Program-made: the position numbers and the translations under genes
NCBI GenBank assembly: GCA_903840415.1
Contig: CAIMFY010000063.1
Coordinates: forward strand, 1-64,000
From: an uncultured Opitutia bacterium
GTDB lineage: Bacteria > Verrucomicrobiota > Verrucomicrobiia > Opitutales > Opitutaceae
Direction: 5' to 3'
DNA length: 64,000 nucleotides
Notes under the pieces: model-generated
The model's input: only the letters and a program-made list of their open reading frames with translations
Told to the model about the DNA's origin: nothing
Database searches by the model: none
Shown: positions 1 through 8,233 of the stretch, piece by piece
How the letters are laid out: the number at the start of each line of letters is the position of its first letter
Numbering within the stretch: the first letter of the stretch is position 1

Positions 1-149
1 AACCTGCGCTTGGCGTCGGTCAGCTTTTCGCCTCGAGCGTAGAGCGCAATAAAGAGCAGTCGTTCGAGGCGCGAGAACAACGCGGCGCATTGCTCCAACG
101 CCGGATAATTATCCGGCGTCGTCAGCTGTGCTTCCACGGTGATTGCCAT
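1..149 (-). CDS. TnpB-like / IS200-IS605 accessory protein, N-terminal part (cut by window edge)
   Basis: An open frame starts at ATG 149-147 and runs off the left edge, giving 49 visible residues. The N-terminus (MAITVEAQLTTPD, then ALEQCAALFSRLERLLF and ARGEKLTDAKR) has the pattern I associate with TnpB-related proteins of IS200/IS605 elements: a short beta strand, then a helix with a Y/F..LER...F motif ending in a K-rich turn. The RuvC-like catalytic part would lie outside the window, so this rests only on the N-terminus. A perfect 16-bp palindrome lies one base upstream of the start codon. No TnpA gene is visible on this side. It could also be an unrelated hypothetical protein. Confidence 0.45.
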   Translation of the reverse strand, partial: MAITVEAQLTTPDNYPALEQCAALFSRLERLLFIALYARGEKLTDAKRR

Positions 150-150
150 A

Positions 151-166
151 GTGTGCAATTGCACAC
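151..166. promoter_or_regulatory. 16-bp perfect palindrome before the TnpB-like start
   Basis: The sequence gtgtgcaattgcacac equals its own reverse complement. On the minus strand it ends one base before the ATG of the TnpB-like gene, so it could be an operator overlapping the ribosome-binding region or a structured end of the element. No Shine-Dalgarno sequence is visible between it and the ATG. Confidence 0.4.
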
Positions 167-582
167 GTTTAGGCGCAATGGCAAGATTTTCCGCTGTGTT
201 GGACGGCAAAGTTTCGCGTTAAACGCCTACAAAAGCCCATGAAATCGGCAGCTGCTGGCAACCCTCCGGCGCACATGGCCATCAGCGGTCGCCCCCGCCA
301 GAAGACGAGGTGTCGGTGGCCACGAGGGCGGTTAAAAGGAGCAGAACAATGATGGCGGGAAGCATGGCGTGGTGGTGGTCAGACAATCTGAGAAAAGATT
401 TATCATAGATTGTTTCACGCAAAAGGGAATACGCAGATCGACGGGTAATAGTTAAAGGCGTGTGCGGTCGGTCAGCTCTAATAGTCCACTAATAGTCCGA
501 ACCGGCCGCCGATCTGGAAGATGCGAGATAACGGGTTCGTTGCGGTGGTCGGTGACCGCACCCATGCCACCTGACAGGCGGA
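167..582. other. non-coding stretch between the TnpB-like gene and the DUF4097 gene
   Basis: No convincing long coding frame is present. It holds one possible 27-codon membrane peptide on the minus strand (282-365) and an 11-bp tandem duplication (ctaatagtcc at 478-487 and 489-498). Codon bias is weaker than in the neighbouring genes. It may be the flank of an inserted element. Confidence 0.4.
282..365 (-). CDS. possible 27-aa small membrane peptide
   Basis: An ATG-to-TGA frame encodes MLPAIIVLLLLTALVATD followed by a Ser/Gly-rich tail (SSSGGGDR). One transmembrane helix fills most of the peptide. No clear Shine-Dalgarno sequence precedes it (CACCACCACGCC before ATG). A frame this short can occur by chance, so only the hydrophobic composition supports it. 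I do not recognise a family. Confidence 0.2.
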   Translation of the reverse strand: MLPAIIVLLLLTALVATDTSSSGGGDR

Positions 583-1665
583 TCACTTCTTTGCTTCGAG
601 TTGGCGGAGCGTCACATCGCCATTCATCGTGGTGACGCTGATTTCCGGGCCGCCACCATTGAGCGTGCCGGTGACGAGTTTGCCCCCGGTCAGGGTGGGG
701 ATGGAGGGAATTTTCATGGCGATACCCGCCTCGGCCATGCCTTCGTGGGCGGCTTGCAAGGCATCGCGTGCGATGGCCATCGCGGTCTGCACGCTATCGC
801 GAACGGCGGTGCGAATTTCTTCCCGGTCATTGCGATCGAGGCCCGAGTTGGGCGCGTCCGGCGGCATCGGAGCAGGCGCGGGCTGCGGTGCTACGTCACC
901 CGGGGAAACCGCCGGTGGCGCCCCAGCCGAGTCGAATTTGCGGGTGCTCTTGCGGGACGGCGCCCGCGGGGTTGCTTCCGTTTTCGTGACCAGAGACTTC
1001 TCGTCAAAGTCGGTGAGGATGGAGCCGTTTTGCGTGCGGAGACGGACATTGGCCTTCGTGTCTGCCGGCACGCGGAGAATAACTTCGCCGTTCATCGAGG
1101 TGAACGAGAGCGGCTTGCCGTCGCGGAGTTCGCGGATGCTGGCGCGGATCTCGCCGTTCATCGTCTCGACGAGTGCGCCGCCCGTGACGTCGTCGAGCCG
1201 GATCTCGCCGCTCATGTTTTTGACTTCGAGATCACCGGTGACGCCGGTGCAGGCAATGTCGCCGCCGAAGGAGCTCGCGACGACGATGTTGGTGTTGCGC
1301 GGCACCGTCACGCGAAAGTCCGACGGCGCGCCGGCCCAGCCGTCGCCCGTGGCGTTGAGCGTGACGACATTGTCTTTCTCGGTGAGCGTGAAGCTCGTGG
1401 AGGCGGAGATGACGCGCAGGCCGTCCTTGCGCGGCTTCGCCGTGACGGCTTGCGCCTCGGATTTCACGGCGATTTCCGCAGTATCAGCGCCAGTGAGGCG
1501 GACATCGCCACGGCCGACGACTATCTTCAGCGTGCAGGGCTTGGCGGGATCGGAGCCCTTGATGGTGGTGAGATTTTCTTCGGCGCGAGCGGCGCCGGGG
1601 GGCGCGAGCGCCAAGACGGCGGCAACGAGCAACGAACGATCGGGAAGGTGGAGGAAAGATTTCAT
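583..1665 (-). CDS. DUF4097-family beta-strand repeat protein, exported
   Basis: Protein of 360 residues. The start is placed at ATG 1665, 38 bp after the upstream stop, because it begins a signal peptide (MKSFLHLPDRSLLVAAVLAL..AARAEE); a longer frame to 1743 would overlap the anti-sigma gene and bury the signal. The body has repeated short strands with N-G-E-I/V turns (MSGEIRLDDV, MNGEIRASI, MNGEVILRV, MNGDVTLRQ), typical of DUF4097 'putative adhesin' beta-helical proteins. A proline/alanine-rich linker near residues 230-270 precedes a helical stretch. It is the third gene after an ECF sigma factor and its anti-sigma factor, so it is probably part of that envelope-response operon. Its molecular function is not known. 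Confidence 0.8.
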   Translation of the reverse strand: MKSFLHLPDRSLLVAAVLALAPPGAARAEENLTTIKGSDPAKPCTLKIVVGRGDVRLTGADTAEIAVKSEAQAVTAKPRKDGLRVISASTSFTLTEKDNVVTLNATGDGWAGAPSDFRVTVPRNTNIVVASSFGGDIACTGVTGDLEVKNMSGEIRLDDVTGGALVETMNGEIRASIRELRDGKPLSFTSMNGEVILRVPADTKANVRLRTQNGSILTDFDEKSLVTKTEATPRAPSRKSTRKFDSAGAPPAVSPGDVAPQPAPAPMPPDAPNSGLDRNDREEIRTAVRDSVQTAMAIARDALQAAHEGMAEAGIAMKIPSIPTLTGGKLVTGTLNGGGPEISVTTMNGDVTLRQLEAKK

Positions 1666-1702
1666 GGTGAGGAAAATGGTGGGTTGAGAGATGAGAGAAA
1701 TT

Positions 1703-2536
1703 TCAGAGCTGCGTGAGTGCGCGCTTGGCGGCGTCGCGCACACTGGGGTCGGCCGCGGCGGCGGTGGAAAGTTTTTCGAGCACCGGCACCGCCTCGCGGT
1801 CGCGGGCGGCGGCGAGAAAATCGATCATGGAAACCTGCACGAGCGGGTTTTGCTCGCGGGGCAGCGAAGCGAGCACCCCGGCGCGGACGACTTCTTGGCC
1901 GGCATGCGGATAGAGCGCCTCGAGCGCGCCGAGCCGGATATTGGCACTTGGATCGAGCGCGAGCGCACCGATCAGGTTGTTGAGGACTTGATCGTTCGGA
2001 TTTTCGAGTGTGGCCGAAGTGAGCACTCCGCGGAGGCGATCATTGGCGGGGCGCTGTTGTTGCTGCAGTAACGAGTAGCCGACGAGTTGGCCCATTTTGG
2101 AAACTTGATCCTGGAGGGTCTTGATTTCTTGTCGCATCGCGACGGCGTCGTTGGCGGGCGCGGGAGTCGCGGCGGGAATCGAGCGTTGGCCGACGAAGAA
2201 ACCGAGGCCAAGCAGGGCCGCCGCCGCGATCGGTGAAAGAATCCAGCCCCATAGCGAGACGCGGCGCGCGCGGTGTTCGCGGGTGGCGGCAATGCGGAGG
2301 CTCGCGGCAGAGTGTTTTTCCTCCTCGAGCATCGCGTAGAAATTCTGCCGGAGGCGCGGGGTGGGCGAGGGTGTGGGCATGGCGTCGAGGGCGGCGAGCG
2401 TTTGGTTGAGCGACGAAAATTCGCGCTGGCAGTCGGGGCAGCCGGCGAGGTGGGCGCGCGCCTCGGCGTGAGCGGTCGCGGCGGTGCGGGTGTCGAGCAG
2501 TGCGGAGAAAGTGTCGCGGGCTTGGGCGCAGTTCAT
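1703..2536 (-). CDS. zinc-finger anti-sigma factor fused to a HEAT-like repeat domain
   Basis: Protein of 277 residues starting at ATG 2536, which overlaps the stop of the sigma factor gene (ATGA), so translation is probably coupled. The N-terminus (MNCAQARDTFSALLDTR) and the H-x3-C-x2-C motif (HLAGCPDCQREF) near residue 35 are the zinc-binding anti-sigma (ZAS) signature. One membrane helix (ILSPIAAAALLGLGFFVG) follows near residue 115. The part outside the membrane carries HEAT-like helical pairs (NIRLGALEALYPHAG, LVQVSMIDFLAAARD, AVPVLEKLSTAAA). Inference: it holds the ECF factor at the membrane and senses a periplasmic signal through the HEAT domain. Confidence 0.85.
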   Translation of the reverse strand: MNCAQARDTFSALLDTRTAATAHAEARAHLAGCPDCQREFSSLNQTLAALDAMPTPSPTPRLRQNFYAMLEEEKHSAASLRIAATREHRARRVSLWGWILSPIAAAALLGLGFFVGQRSIPAATPAPANDAVAMRQEIKTLQDQVSKMGQLVGYSLLQQQQRPANDRLRGVLTSATLENPNDQVLNNLIGALALDPSANIRLGALEALYPHAGQEVVRAGVLASLPREQNPLVQVSMIDFLAAARDREAVPVLEKLSTAAAADPSVRDAAKRALTQL

Positions 2537-3108
2537 GGGATGGGCTCGTTTTGCAGGCGGAAATAAATGTCGCGCAGTTCGCGGAGCGCGCGGTGGGCGC
2601 GGACTTTCGCGGCGCCGACTGAGCATTCAAGGATGCCGGCGATCTCGGCAAAGGAGAGTTCCTGGAAACGCGCGAGCAGCAGGATCTCGCGGTCGTCGCA
2701 GTCGAGGCGGGCGAGCGCGGTTTGCAGCAGGGCGTGGTCGTCGTTCGTCGCCGCGCGGTGGGCGGCATGCGGCGTGTCGTCTGCGTGCTCGTTGAGATCG
2801 GCGGGATCAGTGGCTTGCGGGGTCGCGTTGCCCTTCCGGAAATGATCGGCGGCGCTGCGGCGCGCGAGGTGATACATCCAGGCGGTGAAACATCCTTCGT
2901 CGCGGTAGGTGTGGCGGTATTTGAGCATCCGCTGAAACACCGTTTGCGCGATGTCCTCGGCGGCGGCGCGATCGCCGGTGTGTTTCACCAGAAACCCGAA
3001 GAGTGGGCCGTGGTGGCGCTCGAAGAGTTCGCCGAGCGCATCGAGTTCGCCCTCGCGGACGGCGAGCATCAGCGCGTGATCGGAGCGTTGTTCGGCGGAG
3101 GTATCCAC
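2533..3108 (-). CDS. ECF-type RNA polymerase sigma factor
   Basis: About 191 residues. Sigma region 2 contains the -10 recognition helix (DIAQTVFQRML, then FTAWMYHLARRSAADHFRK), and region 4 has a helix-turn-helix (LSFAEIAGILECSVGAAKVRAHRAL). The family normally starts just before the ALMLAVREGELDALGELF segment. I place the start at GTG 3108 (VDTSAEQRSDHAL); ATG 3069 is the alternative. The frame stays open upstream to 3414, but that part reads through an intergenic repeat and does not look like protein. It is followed by its zinc-finger anti-sigma factor with a 4-base overlap. The target promoters cannot be read from the sequence. Confidence 0.85.
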   Translation of the reverse strand: MDTSAEQRSDHALMLAVREGELDALGELFERHHGPLFGFLVKHTGDRAAAEDIAQTVFQRMLKYRHTYRDEGCFTAWMYHLARRSAADHFRKGNATPQATDPADLNEHADDTPHAAHRAATNDDHALLQTALARLDCDDREILLLARFQELSFAEIAGILECSVGAAKVRAHRALRELRDIYFRLQNEPIP

Positions 3109-3130
3109 GGGTGCGAGGCGCGGCTTTTCA

Positions 3131-3160
3131 ACCACGGATGGACTCGGATGAACACGGATT
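3131..3160. repeat. 'accacggat..' intergenic repeat copy
   Basis: Three near-identical units built on (c)acggat(g) lie in a row: accacggatg, gactcggatg, aacacggatt. Similar short runs are scattered between genes in Verrucomicrobiota (general knowledge). The copy sits directly upstream of the likely sigma factor start. Its role is unknown. Confidence 0.45.
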
Positions 3161-3288
3161 TCTTCGAAGGCGGCAATCACGGCGACGGGGCATGGTTGGT
3201 GTTGCCGAGATGAACCGGGTGTGCGGCGGAAGGTTACCGATTTTCTTTGCGCAGTTGCGCCGTCGCCCTCGGCCCGTAACGTGGCGCC

Positions 3289-4251
3289 ATGAACCGCCGC
3301 GATTTTATCGTCCGCTCGTCGTTGTTCGCCACCGCCGGCCTGCTGGCCCGCTCGAGACTCTCCGCGCAATCTGGTCCGTCTGTCCCCAAGCCCGCCGTCG
3401 TTGCGGCCACGCAACCGGCGCCGGCGATCATTGAGTTTCGGCCGCTGCGCCGTGACGTCGGCCTCTTCACCGGCCGCGGCGGCACCATCGGCTGGCTGGC
3501 GAATAACGATGCGCTGCTCGTCGTCGACACGCAGTTTCCCGATACCGCGGCCGCGTGCCTCGCCGGTTTACCCGGCGGCAAAAACCGTCTGCTCGACGTC
3601 GTGCTCAACACCCACCACCACGCCGATCACACGAGCGGCAATCCGATTTTCAAGCCGGTGGCCAAGACGATCGTCGCGCACGCCAACGTGCCGAAACTGC
3701 AGTTTGCCGCCGCGGAAAAAGCCGGCACGCTCGACAAGCAGGCTTATGCCGACACCACCTTCCCCGACGTCTGGCGCCGCGAACTCGGCGGCGAAATCAT
3801 CACCGCCGAATACCACGGTACCGCGCACACGAGCGGCGACGTGACGGTGCTGTTCGAAAAGGCGAACGTCGTTCACATGGGCGACCTGTTATTCAACCGC
3901 ATCTATCCGGTGATCGATCGGCCGGCGGGGGCGAGCATCCGCCACTGGATCGTCGTGCTCGAGGAAGTGGCGAAGAATTATCCGGCCGATGCGATCTATG
4001 TCTTCGGCCACGGCAGCGCGAAATTCGGCGTGACCGGCCAGCGCGGCGATCTGCTCGTACTGCGCGATTATTTTTCTGCGCTGCTCGACTACACCCAGAA
4101 GAAAATCGACGCCGGCGAGCCGAAGGAAAAAATCGTGGCGCTCGATAATTTTCCGGGTTTTCCCGATTTCCATGTGTCGCCGGGAGCGGGCAACCGCCTG
4201 CCGGGCAATCTCGGCGTCGCCTTCGATGAACTCACCGCCAAGAAAAGCTGA
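3289..4251 (+). CDS. Tat-exported MBL-fold metallo-hydrolase
   Basis: Protein of 320 residues. The N-terminus MNRRDFIVRSSLFATAGLLA is a twin-arginine (RRDF) signal, so it probably folds in the cytoplasm and is exported through Tat. The metallo-beta-lactamase zinc motif NTHHHADHTSG lies near residues 106-116. Further ligands are likely at GTAHTSGD (residues ~182-189), at VHMGDLLFN (~199) and at the C-terminal YVFGHGSAKFG (~240). It is a single-domain member of the broad glyoxalase II/beta-lactamase superfamily and the substrate cannot be told. It converges on the cyclase-family gene with an 11-bp gap. Confidence 0.85.
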   Translation: MNRRDFIVRSSLFATAGLLARSRLSAQSGPSVPKPAVVAATQPAPAIIEFRPLRRDVGLFTGRGGTIGWLANNDALLVVDTQFPDTAAACLAGLPGGKNRLLDVVLNTHHHADHTSGNPIFKPVAKTIVAHANVPKLQFAAAEKAGTLDKQAYADTTFPDVWRRELGGEIITAEYHGTAHTSGDVTVLFEKANVVHMGDLLFNRIYPVIDRPAGASIRHWIVVLEEVAKNYPADAIYVFGHGSAKFGVTGQRGDLLVLRDYFSALLDYTQKKIDAGEPKEKIVALDNFPGFPDFHVSPGAGNRLPGNLGVAFDELTAKKS

Positions 4252-4262
4252 CCGTTGGCAAA

Positions 4263-4883
4263 CTACGTCGTGCGCAGCACTGCGCGGATCGGCGAGCCTT
4301 CGGCGCCAGCGATTTTCAGCGGCAACGCGATGAGTTCGTAAACGCCGGGCTGCGCGGCGCGCAGGTCGAGGTTTTCGAGGATGAGGATGTTTGCCGCGTC
4401 GAGTTGGTGGTGGATCTGCATCGTCGCATCATCCACTTGATCGACTGACGGCAGGTCGAGACCGATCAGGCGGATGCCTTGCGCGCCGAGCCACGCGGGC
4501 ACGTCCGGCGCGAGTGTCGGGATGCGCGGCGGGAAAACCGTCTTGTCGTCGCAGTGGTTGGTGCGGACGAGCACTCGCGGCGTGGCGCGGCCGTCGAGGC
4601 CGGCGAAGATTTCGCGCGTGAACGTCACGGTGTTGGGCGCGAGAAACACGCGCGCCGGCCCGAGCAGGATTCCGAGATCGAGTTGGTCAATGCTGAGGCC
4701 GGCGTCGTTGTAGTGCAGCGGGGCGTCCATATGCGTGCCGCTGTGGATGCCGCTGGTGAACTTGCCGACGTTGCAAGTCGCGCCGTCGCGGAGTCGGGCG
4801 ACAAACTCAAACTTGAACGGCGTGTCGCCCGGCCAAGGCGCGAGCGTGTTCGAGTGCGGATGGGTGATGTCGATGATCTGCAT
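4263..4883 (-). CDS. cyclase-family metal-dependent hydrolase (kynurenine formamidase-like)
   Basis: Protein of 206 residues starting at ATG 4883 (MQIIDITHPHSNTLAPWPGD). The frame extends further upstream, but those codons are not protein-like. The family motif HSGTHMDAPLHYND (H-x-G-T-H-x-D-x-P-x-H) near residue 50 supplies the metal ligands, and the start PWPGD and the conserved IGLDLPSVD segment also fit. Members hydrolyse formylkynurenine, isatin or similar amides/lactones. No kynurenine or tryptophan gene is near, so the substrate stays open. The protein should be cytosolic because it has no signal peptide. Confidence 0.8.
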   Translation of the reverse strand: MQIIDITHPHSNTLAPWPGDTPFKFEFVARLRDGATCNVGKFTSGIHSGTHMDAPLHYNDAGLSIDQLDLGILLGPARVFLAPNTVTFTREIFAGLDGRATPRVLVRTNHCDDKTVFPPRIPTLAPDVPAWLGAQGIRLIGLDLPSVDQVDDATMQIHHQLDAANILILENLDLRAAQPGVYELIALPLKIAGAEGSPIRAVLRTT

Positions 4884-5017
4884 GGGCCGGGCGGCGCGGG
4901 ACAGTTTCACGCCACGGCTGCGGCGGCGCAAAGGCAAATCGAAGGTGGCGGATGGAGCCACTTTGCGTTTGCGGCGCGGGCCGGAGGGCGTTGCACTCGC
5001 TGCAACCCATTGCCACC

Positions 5018-5269
5018 ATGTTCAAAGCCGTTCTCAAAACTTTTTTCCTGCTCATCATCCTTTTCGTCATGCTCTACGTCGGCATGAACAACACGAAGGA
5101 GATCGATTTTAATTTCCCCATTGCGGGCACGACCGCCAAGGATCCGATTCGCGCCTCGGCGGCGCTGATTTTCTTCGGAGTCTTTGCGGCCGGCGTGTTT
5201 GCCGGAACCATGCTGCACAGTGGTAGTGGCGGCAGCAAGAAGAGCAGCGGCAGCTCCAAGGAGAAGTGA
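5018..5269 (+). CDS. small two-helix membrane protein, LapA/DUF1049-like
   Basis: Protein of 83 residues starting at ATG 5018. Two transmembrane helices (VLKTFFLLIILFVMLYVGM and ALIFFGVFAAGVFAGTML) are joined by a polar loop with an N-x-x-x-I-D-F-N-F segment typical of LapA-type proteins. The tail is Ser/Gly/Lys-rich (GSGGSKKSSGSSKEK). In other bacteria LapA-like proteins sit with LapB and control lipopolysaccharide synthesis, but no lapB is adjacent here. It is divergent from the cyclase-family gene and convergent with the RNA methyltransferase gene. Confidence 0.65.
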   Translation: MFKAVLKTFFLLIILFVMLYVGMNNTKEIDFNFPIAGTTAKDPIRASAALIFFGVFAAGVFAGTMLHSGSGGSKKSSGSSKEK

Positions 5270-5272
5270 GCG

Positions 5273-5998
5273 TTAGGCGCGCGCCTGGGCGCGCCGGAGG
5301 TTGTCGCACACGATCGCGGCGGCGGTGGCGGCGTTGAGCGATTCGGCGTCGCCGAATTTCGGAATCGTCACCCGGCGCGTCACCCGGGCGGCCACGTCCG
5401 ACGACAGGCCGCGGCCCTCGCTGCCGATCACGACGACAGCATCGCGCAGGGCGGGAAGCGCGTGCACGTCGTCGCCCGCCAGTTCGCAGCCGAGGATGGG
5501 TGCGGTGGTCGCCGCGAGCGCTGCCGCCAAATCGGCGGTGTGCGCCGTCACACGGGCGAACGAGCCCATCGAGGCATTGATCACTTTCTGGTGAAACAGA
5601 TCGGCGCAGTCGGGCGAGAGCACCACACGGTCGAAGGCAAACCAATCGGCGATCCGGAGGAGCGTGCCAACGTTACCGGCGTCCTGCACGCCATCGAGCG
5701 CGAGGGTGAGGCCGCGATCGAGCACACCGGGTGCAAGCGGGAGGCGCACGATTTTTCCGACGGCGAGCACGCTCGACGGCGCGGGAAATTGCGAGACGCG
5801 CAACATCTGCTCCTCGGAGATCGGATGGGTTTTTGCGCCGCTCCACGCGGGCGTGGCGTAGATTTCGGCGAAGGAGAAATTGGCGCCGAGCAACTCGGCG
5901 ACGACTTTCTCGCCTTCGACGACGAAGAGGCCGAGCGCCTCGCGGTGCTTTTTCTCGCGCAGTGAGCGCAGGCGCTGGAGTGCGGCCTTGGTCAGCAT
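5273..5998 (-). CDS. TrmH/SpoU-family RNA methyltransferase
   Basis: Protein of 241 residues. The start is at ATG 5998 (MLTKAALQRLRSLREKKHRE); codons upstream in the same frame belong to the decayed neighbour. An N-terminal substrate-binding domain (LFVVEGEKVVAELL) is followed by the SPOUT knot with its three motifs: ALDGVQDAGNVGTLLRIADW, IGSEGRGLS and IPKFGDAESLNAATAAAI. These are the SAM-binding trefoil-knot signatures of 2'-O-ribose methyltransferases. It probably modifies 23S rRNA or tRNA, but the site cannot be told. It follows the pseudogene by 52 bp. Confidence 0.9.
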   Translation of the reverse strand: MLTKAALQRLRSLREKKHREALGLFVVEGEKVVAELLGANFSFAEIYATPAWSGAKTHPISEEQMLRVSQFPAPSSVLAVGKIVRLPLAPGVLDRGLTLALDGVQDAGNVGTLLRIADWFAFDRVVLSPDCADLFHQKVINASMGSFARVTAHTADLAAALAATTAPILGCELAGDDVHALPALRDAVVVIGSEGRGLSSDVAARVTRRVTIPKFGDAESLNAATAAAIVCDNLRRAQARA

Positions 5999-6050
5999 GA
6001 AAAAAGTGCAACGACCGGGCGCGGTGGATGCAACCCCGCGCCGCCGTGGC

Positions 6051-6742
6051 TCACGGCTTCGGCGTGAACGCCCGCGGCTTCGAGGCGACGGCACGCGGAA
6101 ATTCGACACCCCGCAGCGCCGGTCGATCCTGCGGCAGCGGATCGGGCGGGGGGGCGCGAGATATTTGAACACGTCGTCGAAGCGCAGGCTGCACTGGAGC
6201 CGTCGCTGAGTCTTCGAATCGATCTTTGGGTTCACCTCAATTATGGCGGAGGTGAAGGGCGGGGCGTTTTTGATTTTCTTTGCCGCGGCGCGCGCTTCCT
6301 CGGGCGTGAGCGATTTGTTTTTGATCACGGCGTCGAGTCGTTCGAGGTCGGCGCGCGTGACCGGGGCCCAGAGTTTTCGCCAAGCGGCCAGCTCGATGCG
6401 CGGGGCGACGAGGTTGACGAAGCGTTTCTCGTCGCCGTCCTGCTCCCAGAATCCGAGCGCCAGAATGAACGGCTCGGCGATGTCGAACTGCCGGAGCGCA
6501 TCGCCGAGATCGATGGGTGCGCCGTATTTCGCGGCCTTCAGACTGACGGGCACACCGCCGTGATTTTTGTTTTGGGCGGCGGGGATGTCCCATTTTTGGG
6601 TGTAGGTCGCCGGGCGTTAGCCGCCAAAAAACGTGTCGTCGATCCACGCCTCGAAGACGAGGCCGTGGCGCTGCACTTCCTGTGCCGAGGCGACGAGCAG
6701 GGCGGCGGTGAACAGCAGGAGCAGTCGCAGGCGCGGCTTCAT
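6051..6742 (-). pseudogene. decayed exported protein of unknown function (in-frame stop plus frameshift)
   Basis: ATG 6742 starts a signal peptide (MKPRLRLLLLFTAALLVASA) and mature sequence EVQRHGLVFEAWIDDTFFGG. A TAA at 6619-6617 then interrupts the frame. The same frame resumes with RPATYTQKWDIPAAQNKNHG and a well-formed domain (DLGDALRQFDIAEPFILALG; WRKLWAPVTRADLERLDAVI). A second lesion is a run of seven C at 6154-6148. Reading across with one extra base gives a sensible end (DPLPQDRPALRGVEFP ... FTPKP) and TGA at 6053-6051; without it the frame degenerates and fuses to the methyltransferase gene. The intact protein would be about 230 residues. The family is not recognised. One or both lesions could be a sequencing error. 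Confidence 0.7.
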
Positions 6743-6807
6743 GGGGCGGATGGGATTCAGGCGGCCCGCGGCCAGGGACGCAACGAAGGTTTGAAACCGG
6801 CCGCGGG

Positions 6808-8232
6808 ATGAACTCCGCTTCCGCCATGCGCCGTTTCCTTTCTGCCCCGCTGCTTGCGTTGGTGTCGGCGGTGGCGTTCGCCCAGGCACCGCGCCCGAAC
6901 ATCGTCTTCATCCTCGCCGACGATCTCGGCTACGGGGAACTCGGCTGCTACGGCGAAAAATTAATCACGACGCCTCACCTCGATCGACTGGCGGCGGAGG
7001 GGATGCGGTTCACGCAGTTTTACGCGGGCTGCACCGTCTGCGCGCCGTCGCGCAGCGTGCTCATGACCGGCCAGCACATGGGCCACACGCGAGTCCGCGG
7101 CAACGCCGGCCGCGCCGATCCGGCGGCGCAGACGTTGCAGGCCGACGATGTGACGGTCGCGCAGGTGTTGCGCGATGCCGGTTACGTGACCGCTCTCGTC
7201 GGCAAATGGGGTCTGGGCCTTGAGCACGATTCCGGCGAACCGCGAGCTCAGGGCTTCAGCGAATACTTTGGGTTTCTCAACCAGACCCACGCGCACAACC
7301 ACTTTCCGGATTTCCTCTGGCGCAACGGCGAGAAAGTCCTGTTGCCCAATGTCGTGACGCCGGTCGGCAACGTCCCCGGCGTGGGCTACGCGACGAAACG
7401 CGTGGTCTACGCGAACGATCTTTTTTTTGACGAGGCGCGCGACTTCATGACGCGCCATCGCGCACAGCCGTTCTTCCTTTACCTTTCGCTGACCACGCCG
7501 CACGCCAACAACGAGGCTGCGCGCATCCTCGGCGATGGCAACGAGGTGCCCGACCACGCGGCCTACGATAACCAGCCATGGAACGATTCGCAGAAAAACC
7601 ACGCGGCGATGATCTCTCGCATGGATGCCGGAGTCGGCGCGGTGATGGCCCGGCTCAAGGAACTCGGGCTCGACGATCGCACGCTGGTTATCTTCACGAG
7701 CGACAACGGCCCGCACCGCGAAGGCGGGCCAAACTACGCACCGGAATTTTTTACCGCGAGCGGACCGCTGCGCGGCATCAAGCGCGATCTTTGGGATGGC
7801 GGCGTGCGCGTGCCGTTCATCGCGCGCTGGACGGGCAAAATCAAAGCCGGCGCGCAATCAGCGCAGGTCGGTTACTTCGGGGATTACATGGCGACCTTTG
7901 CGGAGCTGACGGGCGCAAAGCCGCCGGCGAACCTTGATAGCCTAAGCCTAGTGCCGACATTGCTCAGTCGCGGCCCGCAAGCGACGCACGACTATCTCTA
8001 TTGGGAATTTTACGAGGGTGGCACGAGTCAGTCCGTGCTCCTCGGTGACCGATGGAAGGGCCTTCGGCTGAAGGCGGTGAGCGCACCGATCACGCTCTAC
8101 GATCTTGTGGCAGATTTGGGCGAGCGGACGGATGTTGCGGCGCAACATCCCGATGTCGTCACGCGAATCGCCGAGATCATGCGCACCGCACACGTGGATA
8201 ACGACCACTGGAAAATTCCGCTCGGCCGCTAG
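6808..8232 (+). CDS. type I sulfatase (arylsulfatase-like), exported
   Basis: Protein of 474 residues with a signal peptide (MRRFLSAPLLALVSAVAFAQ, preceded by six residues; ATG 6826 is an equally good start). The N-terminal motif NIVFILADDLGYGELGCYG supplies the metal-binding Asp pair. CAPSRSVLMTG has the C-x-P-S-R sulfatase signature with Cys78, the residue converted to formylglycine by a maturation enzyme not seen here. A further ligand motif is IFTSDNGPHREGG near residue 300. Sulfatases of this kind are abundant in Verrucomicrobiota that degrade sulfated polysaccharides. It is divergent from the pseudogene across 65 bp. The substrate is unknown. Confidence 0.92.
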   Translation: MNSASAMRRFLSAPLLALVSAVAFAQAPRPNIVFILADDLGYGELGCYGEKLITTPHLDRLAAEGMRFTQFYAGCTVCAPSRSVLMTGQHMGHTRVRGNAGRADPAAQTLQADDVTVAQVLRDAGYVTALVGKWGLGLEHDSGEPRAQGFSEYFGFLNQTHAHNHFPDFLWRNGEKVLLPNVVTPVGNVPGVGYATKRVVYANDLFFDEARDFMTRHRAQPFFLYLSLTTPHANNEAARILGDGNEVPDHAAYDNQPWNDSQKNHAAMISRMDAGVGAVMARLKELGLDDRTLVIFTSDNGPHREGGPNYAPEFFTASGPLRGIKRDLWDGGVRVPFIARWTGKIKAGAQSAQVGYFGDYMATFAELTGAKPPANLDSLSLVPTLLSRGPQATHDYLYWEFYEGGTSQSVLLGDRWKGLRLKAVSAPITLYDLVADLGERTDVAAQHPDVVTRIAEIMRTAHVDNDHWKIPLGR

Positions 8233-8233
8233 A

